A DNA stretch of 64,000 bases from Prorocentrum cordatum (GCA_963575745.1 CAUYUJ010001481.1:267840-331839), one strand, 5' to 3'; positions 21,380 through 32,979 are shown, counted from the stretch's first letter. A program made the numbers and translations. The notes: generated by a model from the sequence alone, not told the origin.

Positions 21380-21900
21380 TTTCGACTGTGACGAGGAGCG
21401 GGAGGGGGGTGGATGAGGAGGATGAGGATGAGGACGGTGAGAAAGACGAAGAAGGTGCGTTGGAGCGAGGGAGGGAGGTAGGGAGAGGGAGGGAGGGAAG
21501 GAGTGAGAGAGGGATGGGGGAGATGGGTGAGGATGAGGAGGCGAATGAGGAGGACGATCGAGGAGGACGATCGAGGAGGACGATCGAGGGGATAGCGGGA
21601 TCGGCCACTCCCCAGGCGGCGCCGGCGGCGGGGGCGCAGCTGGCGGTCGCGGAGGCGGCGACGGCGGCGGCGGCGCGCGGCTCGGGTGCCGAGGCGCGCG
21701 ACCCAGGGGAGTGAGGGGCTGTGAGGCGAGTAATTCAATATGATAGGGATGGGGGGGGGATGGAGGAGGAGGCGGATGAGGGGGATAGGTAGGGGGAGAG
21801 GGCGAGGAGGAGGTGGAGGAGGAGGAGGAGGAGGAGGAGGATCGAGGAGGAGGATCTGACGAGGAAGAGGGAGAAGGGTGAATGTTACAAGGACGATGCG
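21380..21900. repeat. GGA-rich tracts with an expanded GAGGACGATC repeat
   Basis: Mostly GAGGAT and GGGAGG words. Three tandem copies of AGGAGGACGATCG lie at 21545-21590. No exon is recognised. Confidence 0.7.
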
Positions 21901-22077
21901 GGCTCACCCCATCCGCGCCCCCCTCTCTCTCCCATAACTCGCCCATCTTTCATCCTCCCACCCCGCTCCCGCAGGCTGCTGGCGCTGGGGCGGCTGCTGG
22001 GGCGGCTGCTGGGGCGGCGCAGAAGCGCGGCCGCGAGGCCAAGGCGGGGATGGGCGCGGGCCGACTGTGCCGCCGTC

Positions 22078-22127
22078 GACCCATCGATGAGCCAACGGAT
22101 GATCATCCGTTGGCTCATCGATGGGTC
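22078..22127. repeat. Perfect 50-bp palindrome without spacer
   Basis: Each 25-bp half is the exact inverse complement of the other; the left half starts GACCCATCGATGAGCC and the centre is TGATCA. It is immediately followed by the TGACCC array and its ends contain the same GACCC word. Confidence 0.97.
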
Positions 22128-22129
22128 CG

Positions 22130-22465
22130 CTGATCCGCCGTCGACCCACCATTGACCCGCCATTGACCCGTTGACCCGCTGACCCGCCATTGACCCGCCA
22201 TTGACCCACACATTGACCCGCCATTGACCAGCGGTGTGTTCGTTGACCCACACATTGACCCGCCATTGACCCGCCATTGACCCACCATTGATCCGCGAGG
22301 TGTGCGTTGACCCACACATTGACCCACCATTGACCCGCCATTGACCCGCCATTGACCCACCATTGACCCGCGAGGTGTTCGTTGACCCACACATTGGCCC
22401 GCCATTGACCCGTCATTGACCCGCGTTGTGTTCGTTGACCCAGCTTGTGGCCCTTGACCCGCGGT
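22130..22465 (+). repeat. TGACCCGCCAT tandem array
   Basis: About 25 imperfect copies of TTGACCCGCCA or TTGACCCACCA, with a higher-order period of about 70-85 bp marked by GTGTGCGTTGACCCACACA or GTGTTCGTTGACCC. It ends about 115 bp upstream of the B1 start codon. Confidence 0.95.
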
Positions 22466-22580
22466 CAGTTCATCAAGATTCACTGCCCTCCTGCAGTCTC
22501 GTCAGCATCGCCATCTTGCGTGCAATCATCATCGTCATTATCGGTACTACATGCTGGCTTACAGGTGAGTTTCATGCAGC

Positions 22581-24169
22581 ATGGCGCCAAAGAGAAAATC
22601 AGCTTCCACCGCCGCGCCTCCCGCCGATGGGCCTACTGGAGGCGGGCCGCCAGGCAGCGCCACGCTCGTCTCAGAGGATGTGCAACGCAAGCTGCTGGAG
22701 GTTCTGAGGGACACCGTCCATGCCCCCGAGACCATCGCCTACGACAGCAAAGCGGGCCAGGATACGGCCGCCCTGACGGCGCACAAAGACATACTCCTAG
22801 GGTTCCGCAAGCAGACCGACATCATTCCCGCGAAGAGTGTGTTGAGTACCCTCTTGCTGGAGCTCGCCAACACCAACGAGACACAGTGGTGCCTGGCCGA
22901 CTCTGCTGAGTCATGGGCAGAGCAGCAGGCGTCCAGCCTGCATGCGATGCTACAGCACGTGGCGAACGGGGTGCGGAAACGACCGCCTCCGAAGTGGGCT
23001 CGAGAGTTCGCGACCAGCGCTGGCGCCGCCGCCGAGGGAGGTGCCCAAGGCGGTGATGGGGAAGAGGAGGACGAGGAGGCCGAGGAGGCCGAGGACGCAG
23101 CTGCCGAGGATGCGGAGGAGGAGGACGAGGGCGACGATGCAGCTGACGAGGGCGGCAATGAGGCTGAGGACGGAGGGGGCAACAGGAAGGGCAAGGGCGA
23201 CAAGGCCGTGGGCGAGGCGAAGAGCAAGGCGCCGCCGTCCAAGGACAATCGCGACCTCGTGTTCGAGGTCATGGTGAACGAGTGGACCATCGGCTGGAAC
23301 ACAGAGTTGAAGGCAGTCTCGGGCCTCGAACCAGTCAGGTCCATGTTTCGGGCGAGGCGCGCAACTGTGCATCCCGCGTATGGGCCACAATGGAGGCCAA
23401 TCGGGGTTTGAACTCCCAGGCCGTGTGAGATCTTATCGGGTTTGGGATGCACGGTTGCACGCCTCGCGGTAAACGTCAGGCGTGTTGGAGGAAGAAGGAC
23501 GGGCCCAAGTTGCCTCCAGAGTACGCCCCCTCGACCCACAACTCAGACGGGGAGACGGTCGCGAAGTGGGCCGACGGGCAGCAGTTCATCGTGCCAGCGC
23601 AGTGGATCGACATCGAGCCGCAGCCGAAGAAGAGGCAGGCGAGCGCCGACAACCTAGTGTGGGAGGGCAAGAGAGGCGATCTTCGCCTACAAGCCAAGTG
23701 GACGAGGAAGAATGATGAGGAGTGGCTGACGCTCTGGTCTGGCGGCGCTGGAGGAGTGCCACTCAAGCAAGTCACGTCTCTCAGCGGGTGCAAGACGAGG
23801 GATGAGGGCGCCGCGCACACCAAGGCATTAGGCCTACTGTGCGCTGACGGGAAAGACAAGCCCGAGCTCGAGGCAGCGAAGGTCATGCACGGCTACGTGG
23901 TGAAGAGTTCTAAGCGCCCAGCAGCGGCGATGAAGCGTCCAGCCGCAGCCGACGGCGACCAGGGTTCGGGCAGCGGTGGCCAGGCGAAGAAGGCCAAGGC
24001 CCACGGCGGTGAGCCAGTCGCGCCCCCGATGCAGGCCGCAGATCCTCTCGGCGCTGACGTCGCTGCAGGGGCGGCATGCGTGGATCTGACTGGCAGCGCC
24101 AGTAGTGCTTCCGACGGGGGGCGACGCATCCCCCCGCGCGGGCCGCCGATGCCCGCGTTCACGTGGTAG
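22581..24169 (+). CDS. Gene B1: dinoflagellate-specific family B protein, one intron
   Basis: ATG at 22581 (MAPKRKSAS), exon 1 to 23338, intron 23339-23490 (GT...AG, phase 2) and exon 2 to the TAG at 24167-24169, giving about 478 residues. Splicing joins GLEPVR to KKDGPKLPPEY in frame. Layout: basic start, helical domain (LTAHKDILLGFRKQTD through LHAMLQHVANG, about residues 65-135), an acidic linker of about 70 Glu/Asp/Ala-rich residues, a Lys/Arg patch, a second globular region (WADGQQFIVPAQWIDI, DLRLQAKW, about 275-360), then KRPAAA-MKRPAAA and a basic/Gly-rich tail. The same order is seen in B2 (36264). The KRPAAA repeats and charge pattern suggest a nuclear protein; this is inference. It lies between A1 exon 2 and the inferred A1 exon 3. 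Confidence 0.75.
23339..23490 (+). mobile_element. Introner-like intron of B1
   Basis: This 152-bp intron consists largely of a short element with terminal inverted repeats. Arms 23352-23375 and 23444-23467 match at 22 of 24 positions (left arm starts GCGAGGCGCGCAACTGTGC). Intron ends are GT and AG. The word GTCAGG occurs at both ends, as a target duplication would. TIR-bearing introners are known from dinoflagellate genomes. Confidence 0.8.
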
Positions 24170-24239
24170 TTCGACGGCGGACGGCGCAGGCTCGACATGG
24201 CGCGCCAGATGAGCTGGGCAGAACCGCATCGTATCATCA

Positions 24240-24530
24240 ACTGCACCATCAACATCATCATCATCATCATCAGCATCATCAGTATCATCACCACCACCAC
24301 CACCATCATCATCATCACCAGCATCATCATCATCATCCTCCTCATCATCACCACCTGCATCATCATAATAATAATCAGCATCATCATCAGCCTCATCAGC
24401 CTCATCATCATCATCATCATCATATTCATCTTCATCTTCACCATACTCATCATCATCAGCATCAGCATCATCATCATCACCACCAGCATCATCATCATCA
24501 TCCTCATCATCATCACCGTCATCGCCCATT
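24240..24530. repeat. (CAT)n array downstream of B1
   Basis: CAT/CAC triplets with TTC and CTC variants, starting about 70 bp after the B1 stop codon. Confidence 0.95.
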
Positions 24531-24539
24531 CTGCGTGTA

Positions 24540-25775
24540 CCCCCCCACTATGTCCTCCATCCTCCATCCTTTTCGCTAATTCCCTCTTCCCCCCCGACTC
24601 CAAATCTGCTCACATCGACCCCTTATCAGATGAGTTATACACCGTGTCTTTGCCCGAGTATCTCGATGTCTTTATCGCCAGCATGTGTCCGCCAGCGGTT
24701 CGGTGTCCGATGCATCGCCGAGCGCTCCGCTCCCCCAGCAGCCCCCGATCGCGAGCTTGTCTGCATGAACCCTTCGTCGAGCAATCTAGAGCCCCCAACC
24801 CTTCGCCAATGCTCCTCGTGTGGTGCCCGCTGAGTGCCTGTCCGTTCCACTACACCTTTATCGAGTTAATCGCTGACCTACGGTCGTGCCTCGCATGCGG
24901 CTCGGAGCGCAGGGGGCCCAGAGCATGACGACTACACACGCGCTTGGCTTGATGCGGTTGTATGCGCACGTGCGCCGAGTCACATAGGCATACATGGTTG
25001 GGATGGGATCGGGATGGGCACACGTGTACAAACGCACGTGCATATGTTTACACAAGCACGCATAGACGTATACGTACACACAAGTGTTCACACATGTATA
25101 CACGTATGCAGCCAATGCATGTGCACGTATGTGTACATAAAACAAATTACACTCACACACACACACACTTAATGGGGACCCCATGCGAACACAATATCAT
25201 GCACTCCATCCGCTTAACACGTCAGGTATACACCTATGTGTAGCAATATAGATCGTGCTGACTGTGAATGCTGGCGGCGACGATGGCAACGACTCCTGGG
25301 CATGCATCTTTCCGTGAACGTCACGATTTATGGAACAATGCAACGGGACGGGAGGCTACCGAGCAGTCGGTGGGCGAGCCCGCGGCGGCGGCAGCGGCTT
25401 CCGCGGCTGGCGCTGAGGACCGAGCTGCTTGCCTTGCTTGTTTGTTCGATTGATGTGCTGGGACCTGGCCCACGTGCACGGACTTGCATGAGCTCGCTGC
25501 ACGCTTGTGTCGGCCTCGTCTGGTGCTCGAGCGCGCCTGCGCGTGATCTGTGCTGGTGCGTTTGCATCCGCCATCGGCTGATAGGGTGCATGAGCAATGG
25601 GTGGGCCAATGAAGGACTGAGGGGTGGTGGTTGGAGAAATGAAGGGTGACGGGTGACGGGTGGAGGAATGACGGATGGGCATGTGACGGCTGGAGGTGTG
25701 ATAGGTGGAGGAGGGACAGGTGGGCCATGTGACGGGTCGGGTGGCGGGAGGGCGGGGCTGGTTTGCATGACATAA
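24540..25775. other. Gene-poor stretch between B1 and the 25.8-kb exon
   Basis: No convincing exon. A degenerate alternating ACAC/CATA/ACGT tract spans 24955-25170. At 25625-25740 a degenerate GGGTGACGGGTGGAGG-type repeat occurs. The stretch ends in the acceptor CGCAG before 25781. Confidence 0.5.
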
Positions 25776-25780
25776 CGCAG

Positions 25781-26351
25781 ACCGCAACAGGACGGGTCAG
25801 CGACGAAGCGCCCCCGTGGTGGTGCGCGTGCCGCCGCGGCTGCGGTGGGAGCCGCAGCGGCTGCCGACGGCGGTGCCACGGTGCCGAAGTCGAAGGCGAA
25901 GTCGAAGGCGAAAGCTGGAGCTCGCCCCCGCGCCGCCAACGCGGGCCAGCAGCTGTCCGAGGCGGAGAAGCTCAAGAAAGCACAGTCGCTCATCGGCAAG
26001 CACGCTGCTGTGACCGTGCAGGCGGCAGCTTTGAAGAGGCAGATCGAGGTTGACCCGAGCTGGACCTTCGCCAACACGCCTGAGCACTTGAAGGAGCTCG
26101 ACCATGCCTTGAACTCAATCGGCGACCACGTGGCGGAGCACCCAGAGCTCAGCGCCATGGTCACGCAGGGCTGGGCCAAATTCAAGAAGGAGTCGCCCGA
26201 GCTGGAGTTCCACACTGCGGTGGCGGATTGCCTGGACATGGAGGACATGATCAATGCCATCAACGAGGAGATGTCCTACCTGAACCAGGAGAAGGAGCTG
26301 AAAGACCAGCGGGATCACATCAGGGCGCAGCGGGCGGCGCAGGCCGCCTGA
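25781..26351 (+). CDS. C-terminal exon of a family A protein (probably A1 exon 3)
   Basis: The frame is open from after the acceptor AACGCAG (25774-25780) to the TGA at 26349-26351. A KRP-containing basic/Ala-rich linker (KSKAKSKAKAG) is followed by the family A tail: EKLKKAQSLIGKHAAVTV, DPSWTFAN, HLKELDHALNSI, then a helical end (GWAKFKKESPELEFHTAV, MINAINEEMSYLNQEKEL). The order matches the A2 tail (DKAIENTMTSYRTAMSS, LKWKWLGEGNPKLKELQDL, then the frameshifted end). No good start codon precedes it, so it is an internal or last exon. The phase matches the GT donor at 20591, making it exon 3 of A1 across a 5.2-kb intron that would contain B1. The alternative is a separate, N-terminally lost copy. 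Confidence 0.7.
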
Positions 26352-26354
26352 GGG

Positions 26355-26725
26355 GCCTGAGCGTATACAAGCAGGTGCTCCCACAACCGATGGGGCAGCA
26401 TCGCCATCGGATGACTCTTTGGCGCAGCATCTGTGATATGGGTGGATAGGGGCGGATATCGACATGTTATGAACTGTAGTTTGGATGATGTATTTCACAT
26501 GTGTCAGAGTACGGGGTGATATGTCAGCTGCAGGTCTAGACGTTGTCTGGGCGCGCGCGCGACCGAGAAGATGGTCTCGTGCAGGCGCGGGGCAACCCTG
26601 GACCGCATCCCGAGGCGTTGTGATTTAGCTGTCCGGGCTCACGCAACCCCGCCAGACAGTGAAACCATACGAGCGGTTATGTTGTTTCAACCTTTGCATC
26701 GTTTCTGATACGTCGGAACGACCAT
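26355..26725. other. No gene seen downstream of the 25.8-kb exon
   Basis: Likely 3' flanking sequence of the family A exon. No poly(A) tract or recognisable coding sequence. Confidence 0.4.
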
Positions 26726-26729
26726 GGAC

Positions 26730-27060
26730 ACCCACTGGACATCGTCCGACCACCGTTGACCCCCCGTTGACCCCCCGTTGACCCCCCGTTGACCCCCCGT
26801 TGATCCCCCGTTGACCCCCCGTTGACCACCGTTGACCCGACCGTTGACCCGACCGTTGACCGACCGTTGACCCGCTCACCATCCAGTGTGAATTCACAGG
26901 GTTCGTGGACCGTTGACAGTTGACCGACCGCTGACCCGACCGTTCACCCGACCGTTGACCACCGTTGACCCACCGTTGACCCACAGTTGACCCACCGTTG
27001 ACCCGCCGTTGACCCACCGTTGACCCACCGTTGACCCGCCGTTGACCCGCTGTTGGCTCG
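26730..27060 (+). repeat. TGACCC(CC)CGT tandem array
   Basis: About 30 copies of GTTGACCCCCC, GTTGACCCACC and GTTGACCGACC, a sister of the array at 22130-22465 with GTTGACC in place of ATTGACC. Confidence 0.95.
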
Positions 27061-27534
27061 CAATTAACCTGCTGTGCTCTCCAGTAGCTCCACCTTGGCA
27101 CAGGAGCGGCTCTGAAAACTAATAAACCACCAACGTTGACAACAATTTTGTGTTCAAAACGTACTAGTGCTGCCACGTCACACGTTGGAGCTACGGTCGG
27201 GTGTGCTAGAACTCATATGCTGTCTCGGTGTAGGACCCGTGACAATAGGTTATGCGTTCCCTTGTCCGCCATGTGGATATGACCCCAATGCGGTTTCATA
27301 CGCCGATGGCCCGATCGGACGAAGTCGGGCTCGGGAATTTGACCTGTGCACCTCCTGGACAGCCAGGCAGGTGATCCGTCACTTTTTGCAGTTGGCGCTG
27401 CGCCATATGCGCCAACGGCGGCGGACGAGGTCCGCTCTCTTTTGACGGCCGCCTTGCGCGGCGACGATGTCACGTGTGAGTTGGTAACCGTGCAGGGAGC
27501 TCAGTCACGGTAGGACTTTGTGATTGTTGTCTCG

Positions 27535-27640
27535 CGGCGTCGTGTCGTCCTCGTCGTCCTCGTCGTCCTCGTCGTCGTCGTCGTCGTCGTCGTCGTGGTC
27601 GTCGTCGTCGTCGTCGCATCGTCGTCGTCGTATGTTGGGT
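27535..27640. repeat. (GTC)n array
   Basis: Near-perfect GTC triplets about 110 bp upstream of the transposase-like gene's start codon. Confidence 0.95.
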
Positions 27641-27752
27641 CGGCGCGTGGGACAACGATCACATGGGTGACAGTATCAGTGGGGCAAGGGCGCATGCGAA
27701 ACTCATGGTGCGTGATGGCAGCTGTGCAGGCTCGCAAGGGCCGCGTGTCGGT

Positions 27753-30609
27753 ATGCCCCCCAAAGCAAGGAAACCCCGCACCAAGCTCAAACAACGCCGC
27801 ACGCAATGGACTCCTGGAGGGGACCCGCACCTGGCACAGCAACGACGCAACGCAGGTTCTGAGTTGTTGAAGCATCTGATCAGCTTATACGCGACCGCCA
27901 AGCTGACGGCTCGTGACCTGGCAATATTATGCTATTATTGTCACCAGGCCGGCGTGGGTGGCGGCTCGTTTAGCACGTACATGATGGAGCCAGGGAAACA
28001 ATCGGGAGCGTATCAAAAAATGTTGGATGGTAGGCTGCCCGTGCCAGATAAGTTGCATTTTGTTTGTACGCCGTGTAATATCAGACGATCCCCCCAGAGA
28101 ACGTCCAGGGATATACCATTTCGGCCAATATGGATTACAGTAGCAGAAGAACTTAGCAGCGACACCACCTCGACTGACATCTTAAATCAAGATTCCGACT
28201 CCCGAGACGAGTGTGTACTAGATCTCCCGTGCTACAAGTCACATCCAGATGTAGTCCGAGCAAGAGGCTCTGGCGAGGTCAATCCAGTCCCGCTGGGGTT
28301 GTACCTGGATGGGGTACGCTACACGTCGGCTGTGGGTGGGCGGTCAGATAACATATTAGGGCTCTGGGTTATCAACCTACTCACGGGAAAGCGTCATGTT
28401 GCAGGTGTGTTATTAGGATCGGACAAATGTTTATGCGGATGTAAGGGGTGGTGCTCAGTGTGGCCAGCATTACAGACCATCGCGTGGATGCTCGAAGCTC
28501 TAGTGGCGGGACGTTCTCCTTCCCGCCGACACGACGGCACCGAGTGGAGTGCAGACGATCCGCTGTCTGTGCCTGCTGCATTCCCGAAGTGCTGCCTCCT
28601 TTGGATGCAAAACGCTTTGCGAGCTCCAGTGGATGAGGTGGGGGGACGTGGTGGAAGATGGGGGGCACGATGAATGCGTCGGTAGGACGTGGAGGTGAGG
28701 CAAGACGGATGCTGCGGGTGAGGGGCAGGAGGGAGGACGGATGACATTGTATACGGAGGCGGGGTGTGAAGAGCTCCGGCGTGTGGGATGACTACCTCAT
28801 TACCCTACCCAGTGGCCGGCAATTTACACACAATCGGCCAACTCCATGACCCGCCCATTGACCCAACAGTGACCCCGTTGACCCGCCCATGTTCGTTGAC
28901 CGACCCGTTGACCCGCCCATTGACCCGCCATTGACCCCGTTGACCCGCGTTCGACTCGTCCATCGGTGGTACGACATGTTTGTTGCACGACCCATTTACA
29001 TGCCCATAGGTTTACTCATTCACGCATCGTTCACCTCGTTGATCCACTCGTGCTCGGTGGCCGACCCGTTGACCCGCCCATTGACCCGCCGTTGACCCCG
29101 TCAACCCGCCTTCGACCCGCGCAGAGCTACCATACATCCCACACGCCCATGCGCCACTACGAGTGGTCTGAGGATCAAGGGGGATTGGGCCGAGCACAGC
29201 AAAACGCTCGGCCTAGCATCGTGGGCAAGCACGTTCTCGCCGTGCCAGTTCTGTTCTCTCCCCAAACATGAGCTTCATGCTCGAAACGACGTGCTGGGTC
29301 CTGATTGCATCCCGTGGCCGTTGCGAGCCGAGGAGGAGTATGAGGAGGCGTGTGTGGCTTGTGAGCGCAGAGTTCAGATCATGTCAGAGGCTGATCGTTG
29401 GCGCATTCTTGGCAATCTGTCCTGGGTGAAAACGAAAAAAATGAGCGGCAGGTTAGTTTCGAACGCATTCGAGTTGAATGGCACCCACTTGGAAATTGGA
29501 GACAGGGTTGAGCCGTCGGTCGACCTGTCTGATATAGGTAAGATAAACGTCATGGCACTTCCTTTCGTCATTACATTTTGGAGAGCTAGGCTGTGTGGCA
29601 CTTCGGTTTTAGATTCTGTTCAGCACCGTTGTCCGTTGTTCAGCGCTGCTTTATCGAGTAGCCCGTCTCGCACGCTCGCAATAGATTCCCTCCACACATT
29701 GTACTATGGCCCGTGCCAACGATGGACGTCCAGTGCTTTCTGGCGCTTGATATTTAAGAACCCGTGGGGGTGCAACGGGACACCAGAACAGAAAAAGGAG
29801 TTGTGCTTACGGATGTTAAATTCTGATTTGCGGCATTGGGAGGCCAGCATGAATATTCCTTGGGATCGGCGTGTTTCATCAGTAACTTTCGGGATGCTGG
29901 GCGACTCCGAGGAATGTAACGAAACTGAATGGCAGCACCCAGGGGGGCTCCTGAAGGCCAAGGCAGGTGAACTCGGGGTGTTACTGGAATTCGCTTTGCA
30001 CAAGTTGAATGACGCTGGAGGGCCCGCTGTGTTCACACATGCATTTATCGTAGCTGGGTCGACGTTGTCACAATTTCTCCGTGCGACTCGGGCACTGAAC
30101 TACGTTGTCTCGCAGGCGCAGCGTGATGAGCTTGTGGGCCTTGCGTGTATCTATCTACGGGCGTGCGAGACGTCGGGCGTCAAGCATGTACCGAAACATC
30201 ATTTGTTCGTGCATTTGGCAGACAGGACTGCAGGGACCATTCAAATCGTGTGGGTGGGGGCTCATGGGACCCACTGGGGAACGAGGAAACGTGGGGCCCC
30301 GTGCGGGCCCGCCGTATCTGGCACCGTACAACATGGTATAAAAACACGGGTGTCATATACATGTATACTTATATGTACATAGACATATGTGTGTGCACCA
30401 GGACAATGTTTCACGGGTCACCCAAGCTCTACACTACGTTCACCGACGAGGGGCTGAACGTGTGCTTAAGGAGCTTGGCGCAGTTTGCACACAGGGCGTC
30501 TTTGGAGATACGCATGTTCACCATGTTCGATATCCAGGGCAGGCTCGGTTTGAACGTTTTGATTTTCGGCGCTGGCGCAGGTACCCTTCCCTTGTTACCT
30601 GGGTTTTAG
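27753..30609 (+). CDS. Transposase-like gene of a dinoflagellate-abundant family, three exons
   Basis: Start ATG at 27753 (MPPKARKPRTK). Exon 1 runs to about 28637 and holds SLYATAKLTARDLAILCYYC, PGKQSGAYQKML and LYLDGVRYTS. A Cys-rich segment with a Gly-rich spacer (SDKCLCGCKGWCSVWP) and GRSPSRRHDG follow. Exon 2 (29180 to about 30249) starts GDWAEHSKTLG and has a second Cys pair region (SPCQFCSLPKHELH), EACVACERRVQI, LAIDSLHTLYYG and PKHHLFVHLADR. Exon 3 (about 30402-30609) has HGSPKLYTTFTDEGLN. Splice phases agree in this model. From memory this is a large dinoflagellate family. The spaced acidic residues (LDG, then IDSLH, then TDEGLN) and Cys clusters resemble KDZ/CACTA-type DDE transposases, but that is inference and no terminal repeats are proven. 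The methyltransferase-like gene starts 13 bp downstream. Confidence 0.6.
28638..29179 (+). repeat. Intron 1 of the transposase-like gene, with TGACCC repeats
   Basis: Bounded by GAG/GTGGGG and ATCAAG/GGG. TTGACCCGCC-type repeats lie at 28847-28960 and 29055-29120, the same family as the arrays at 22.1 and 26.7 kb. The repeat has thus entered or built an intron of the gene. Confidence 0.75.
30250..30401 (+). other. Probable intron 2 of the transposase-like gene
   Basis: About 152 bp with GT and AG ends (CGT/GTGGG and CACCAG/GACAATG). It joins the PKHHLFVHLADR block to the HGSPKLYTTF block in frame. Exact ends are uncertain by a few codons. No inverted repeat is seen. Confidence 0.5.
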
Positions 30610-30622
30610 CACGGCGCGGGCA

Positions 30623-31754
30623 ATGGCGCTGCTGATGGTCGCATGCTTGATTGGACTGGCGTTCGGGAAACCTGTACCTCTCACCGAAGTTGACATGGTG
30701 CGGTCTCGCATCGCGATTGGCGTCAGCTCTGAATTCACGGATCGTGGTCGTTATTTGATGGACGGCGATGGCATCAATTGGCAGTTGTTCAACAGCGTGA
30801 CACAGCGCCTTGATGATGTCCTTCCAACTGTACATCGTTGTTTGCAGTTCTTGGAGGTCTTCAGCGGCTCGTCGAAGACCACGCTCTTTCTCCAGAAGAA
30901 GGGTCTCCACGCGACTGCATGCGAGAAGAAGAGTGGCCGCTCGTTCGAAGACGTATCCACCGTTGAGGGGGTCGTCTACGTGGCGGTGTGCGTTGCCGCG
31001 ATGGTGATTCACGGCACAGTGTGGTTCTCTCCGCAATGCTCCTCGTGGGTGAACGTTGCCAGGAGGCATAGGAAACGACCCTACGAGTACCCGTGCGGTG
31101 ACTGGAACCGCCCTGATGTACAAGAGGCGAACTGCCTCGCCTCCATCACGTGGGAGGGGGGGGGTGTACATGCTCGGGGAACGTCAGGAGGAATGAAGTA
31201 CGTTGCAATGGCTCGGTTTGTCGGGAGTGCGTTCGTTGTGCAAGAGCCGTGGCGACTGAAGATGCGGAGGGTGGCGGGTGCGACGATAAGGGCGACCAAT
31301 TGTCTCCGCCACCGTCGACACCACGTGGTGTCGACGGCGGCGGAGACGACGGCGCTCATGCTTCCCCAATGCACTCACCGCCTTATTGTTGCTGCTCGTT
31401 CCTCCTCCCGCCCCCCCCCCCAGTGGATAAGGGAGGTCCTGGTTATTTGCTTATTGCAAGATGAGGAACGTGTACGCATGCATCGAGCAGCCGCTCAATT
31501 CGATACTGTTTTACTACCCTGACATGAAGATGACGTTGGACACGCACGGTGGCCGACGGTGCGTCACTCACGCAGGCTACTTCGGGGCGCCGAGCCGCAA
31601 GCCGCTCGAGGTCTTCACCGCGTGGCCCGTGGAGATCTTTAACAAGTATTGTGCCGCCAACCAGAGGGATGCCGACCTTAAGCTGAAGGATGTGCTCGAT
31701 AGGGGGGTGGCAAAACGTAGACGGTTGAATGGGGGCAGGGTTACTGAGGATTAG
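30623..31754 (+). CDS. Cytosine-methyltransferase-like protein, two exons or more
   Basis: ATG at 30623. Exon 1 (to about 31149) carries GKPVPLTEVDMVRSRIAIG, then the SAM-binding motif I-like LEVFSGSSKTTLFLQKKG and a motif IV-like FSPQCSSWVNVARR with the central Cys preserved (PQC rather than the PPC of C5-methyltransferases). Exon 2 (from about 31436) carries RNVYACIEQPLNSILFYYPD and GYFGAPSRKPLEVFTAW. The intron (about 31150-31435) holds a 46-bp palindrome and a C-rich tract. I recognise the arrangement as an uncharacterised dinoflagellate family related to DNA (cytosine-5)-methyltransferases; target-recognition parts are not obvious, so activity is unproven. The frame ends at 31754, or continues into an exon near 33.3 kb. 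The gene follows the transposase-like gene by 13 bp. Confidence 0.65.
31302..31347. repeat. 46-bp palindrome in the methyltransferase-like gene's intron
   Basis: Arms 31302-31324 and 31325-31347 with one mismatch and no spacer; the left arm starts GTCTCCGCCACCGTCGAC and the centre is CACGTG. Confidence 0.95.
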
Positions 31755-32084
31755 GACGGCTGGGGGTGTGCCCCCAATCGGTGGACGACGGAGGATGGGC
31801 AACGGGGGAGGGAAGACGAATGTGACCAACCGTCGTTTCTCTGGGCACCGTGTTCTGCATGACATCTCCGAGAACCGTGACACCCCCGCCCGTTGCGTGG
31901 CCCCAGCTGTGTCATCGAGCGCACCGCAGGTTGCATTGGCGGGCTTTCCGAGACGGTGGCGGGAGTGGAATGATTCATTAGCATATGCCATGCCGGTCCT
32001 CGATCGAGGGAGGCGGGATGGCGGCATATTGAGTCGGATGGGACGCCCACTCTGCACGTGTTTACGCACGCACGTCTATATGCA

Positions 32085-32797
32085 TACCTGCATGCGTGTA
32101 TACATACATACATGCACCCACACATACGTAAACACATACATACATACATACATACACACATACACACATACATACATACTCACATACGTACATGCGTACA
32201 TACACCTATACATACACACGTACATACACATATATACATACATACATACATCCATACATACCTAAACACATACATACATACATACATGCATGCATGCATA
32301 CATGTATACATGCACATATGCATATCTATATACGTACAACCGTGCATACATATATACATGTATAAATACATACATACATAAATGCATACATACCTACACG
32401 CATACGTCATGTACATACGTACACACATACATACATGCATACGCACACATACATACACACATACATGCATACACACAAACCCATACACATATACCGACCT
32501 ATCTACCTACCTACATGCGTACGTACGTACATCCATATATATACATACATACATACATGCATACATACATACACACATACATGCATACATACATACACAC
32601 ATGCATACGTACATACATACGTACGTACGTACGTATGTACGTACGTACGTACGTACGCACATCCATCCATACATACATACATACATACAAACATACATAC
32701 ACATACATACGGACATACACACATACATGCATGCATGCATGCATGCATGCATGCATACATACATACATACATACATACAGACACACACGCACACACA

Positions 32798-32828
<31 letters not shown>

Positions 32829-32840
32829 TGCACAACGCCG
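32085..32840. repeat. (ACAT)n tetranucleotide array, ~750 bp
   Basis: ACAT/CATA repeats with GTAC, TGCA and CACA variants. Long open frames of Tyr/His/Thr or Met/Cys/Val repeats are artefacts. Confidence 0.97.
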
Positions 32841-32979
32841 CCACCGAGAGGGATAGAACAAACTAGGTGTGCTCGTGCTACATCTGACATCCGGCCCCTC
32901 CCGCCCATCCCGTCCCGTTTCGCTAAGTGTGTGTCTCTCACCGAATCGGGCGTCGCTCTGACCGCCATGCTGGGGAGTG

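Noticed and set aside
23442-23490. Independent start codon for the second half of B1 at 23442-23447
   Set aside because: The region is the right arm of the intronic inverted repeat. Splicing 23338 to 23491 restores a single frame with conserved layout.
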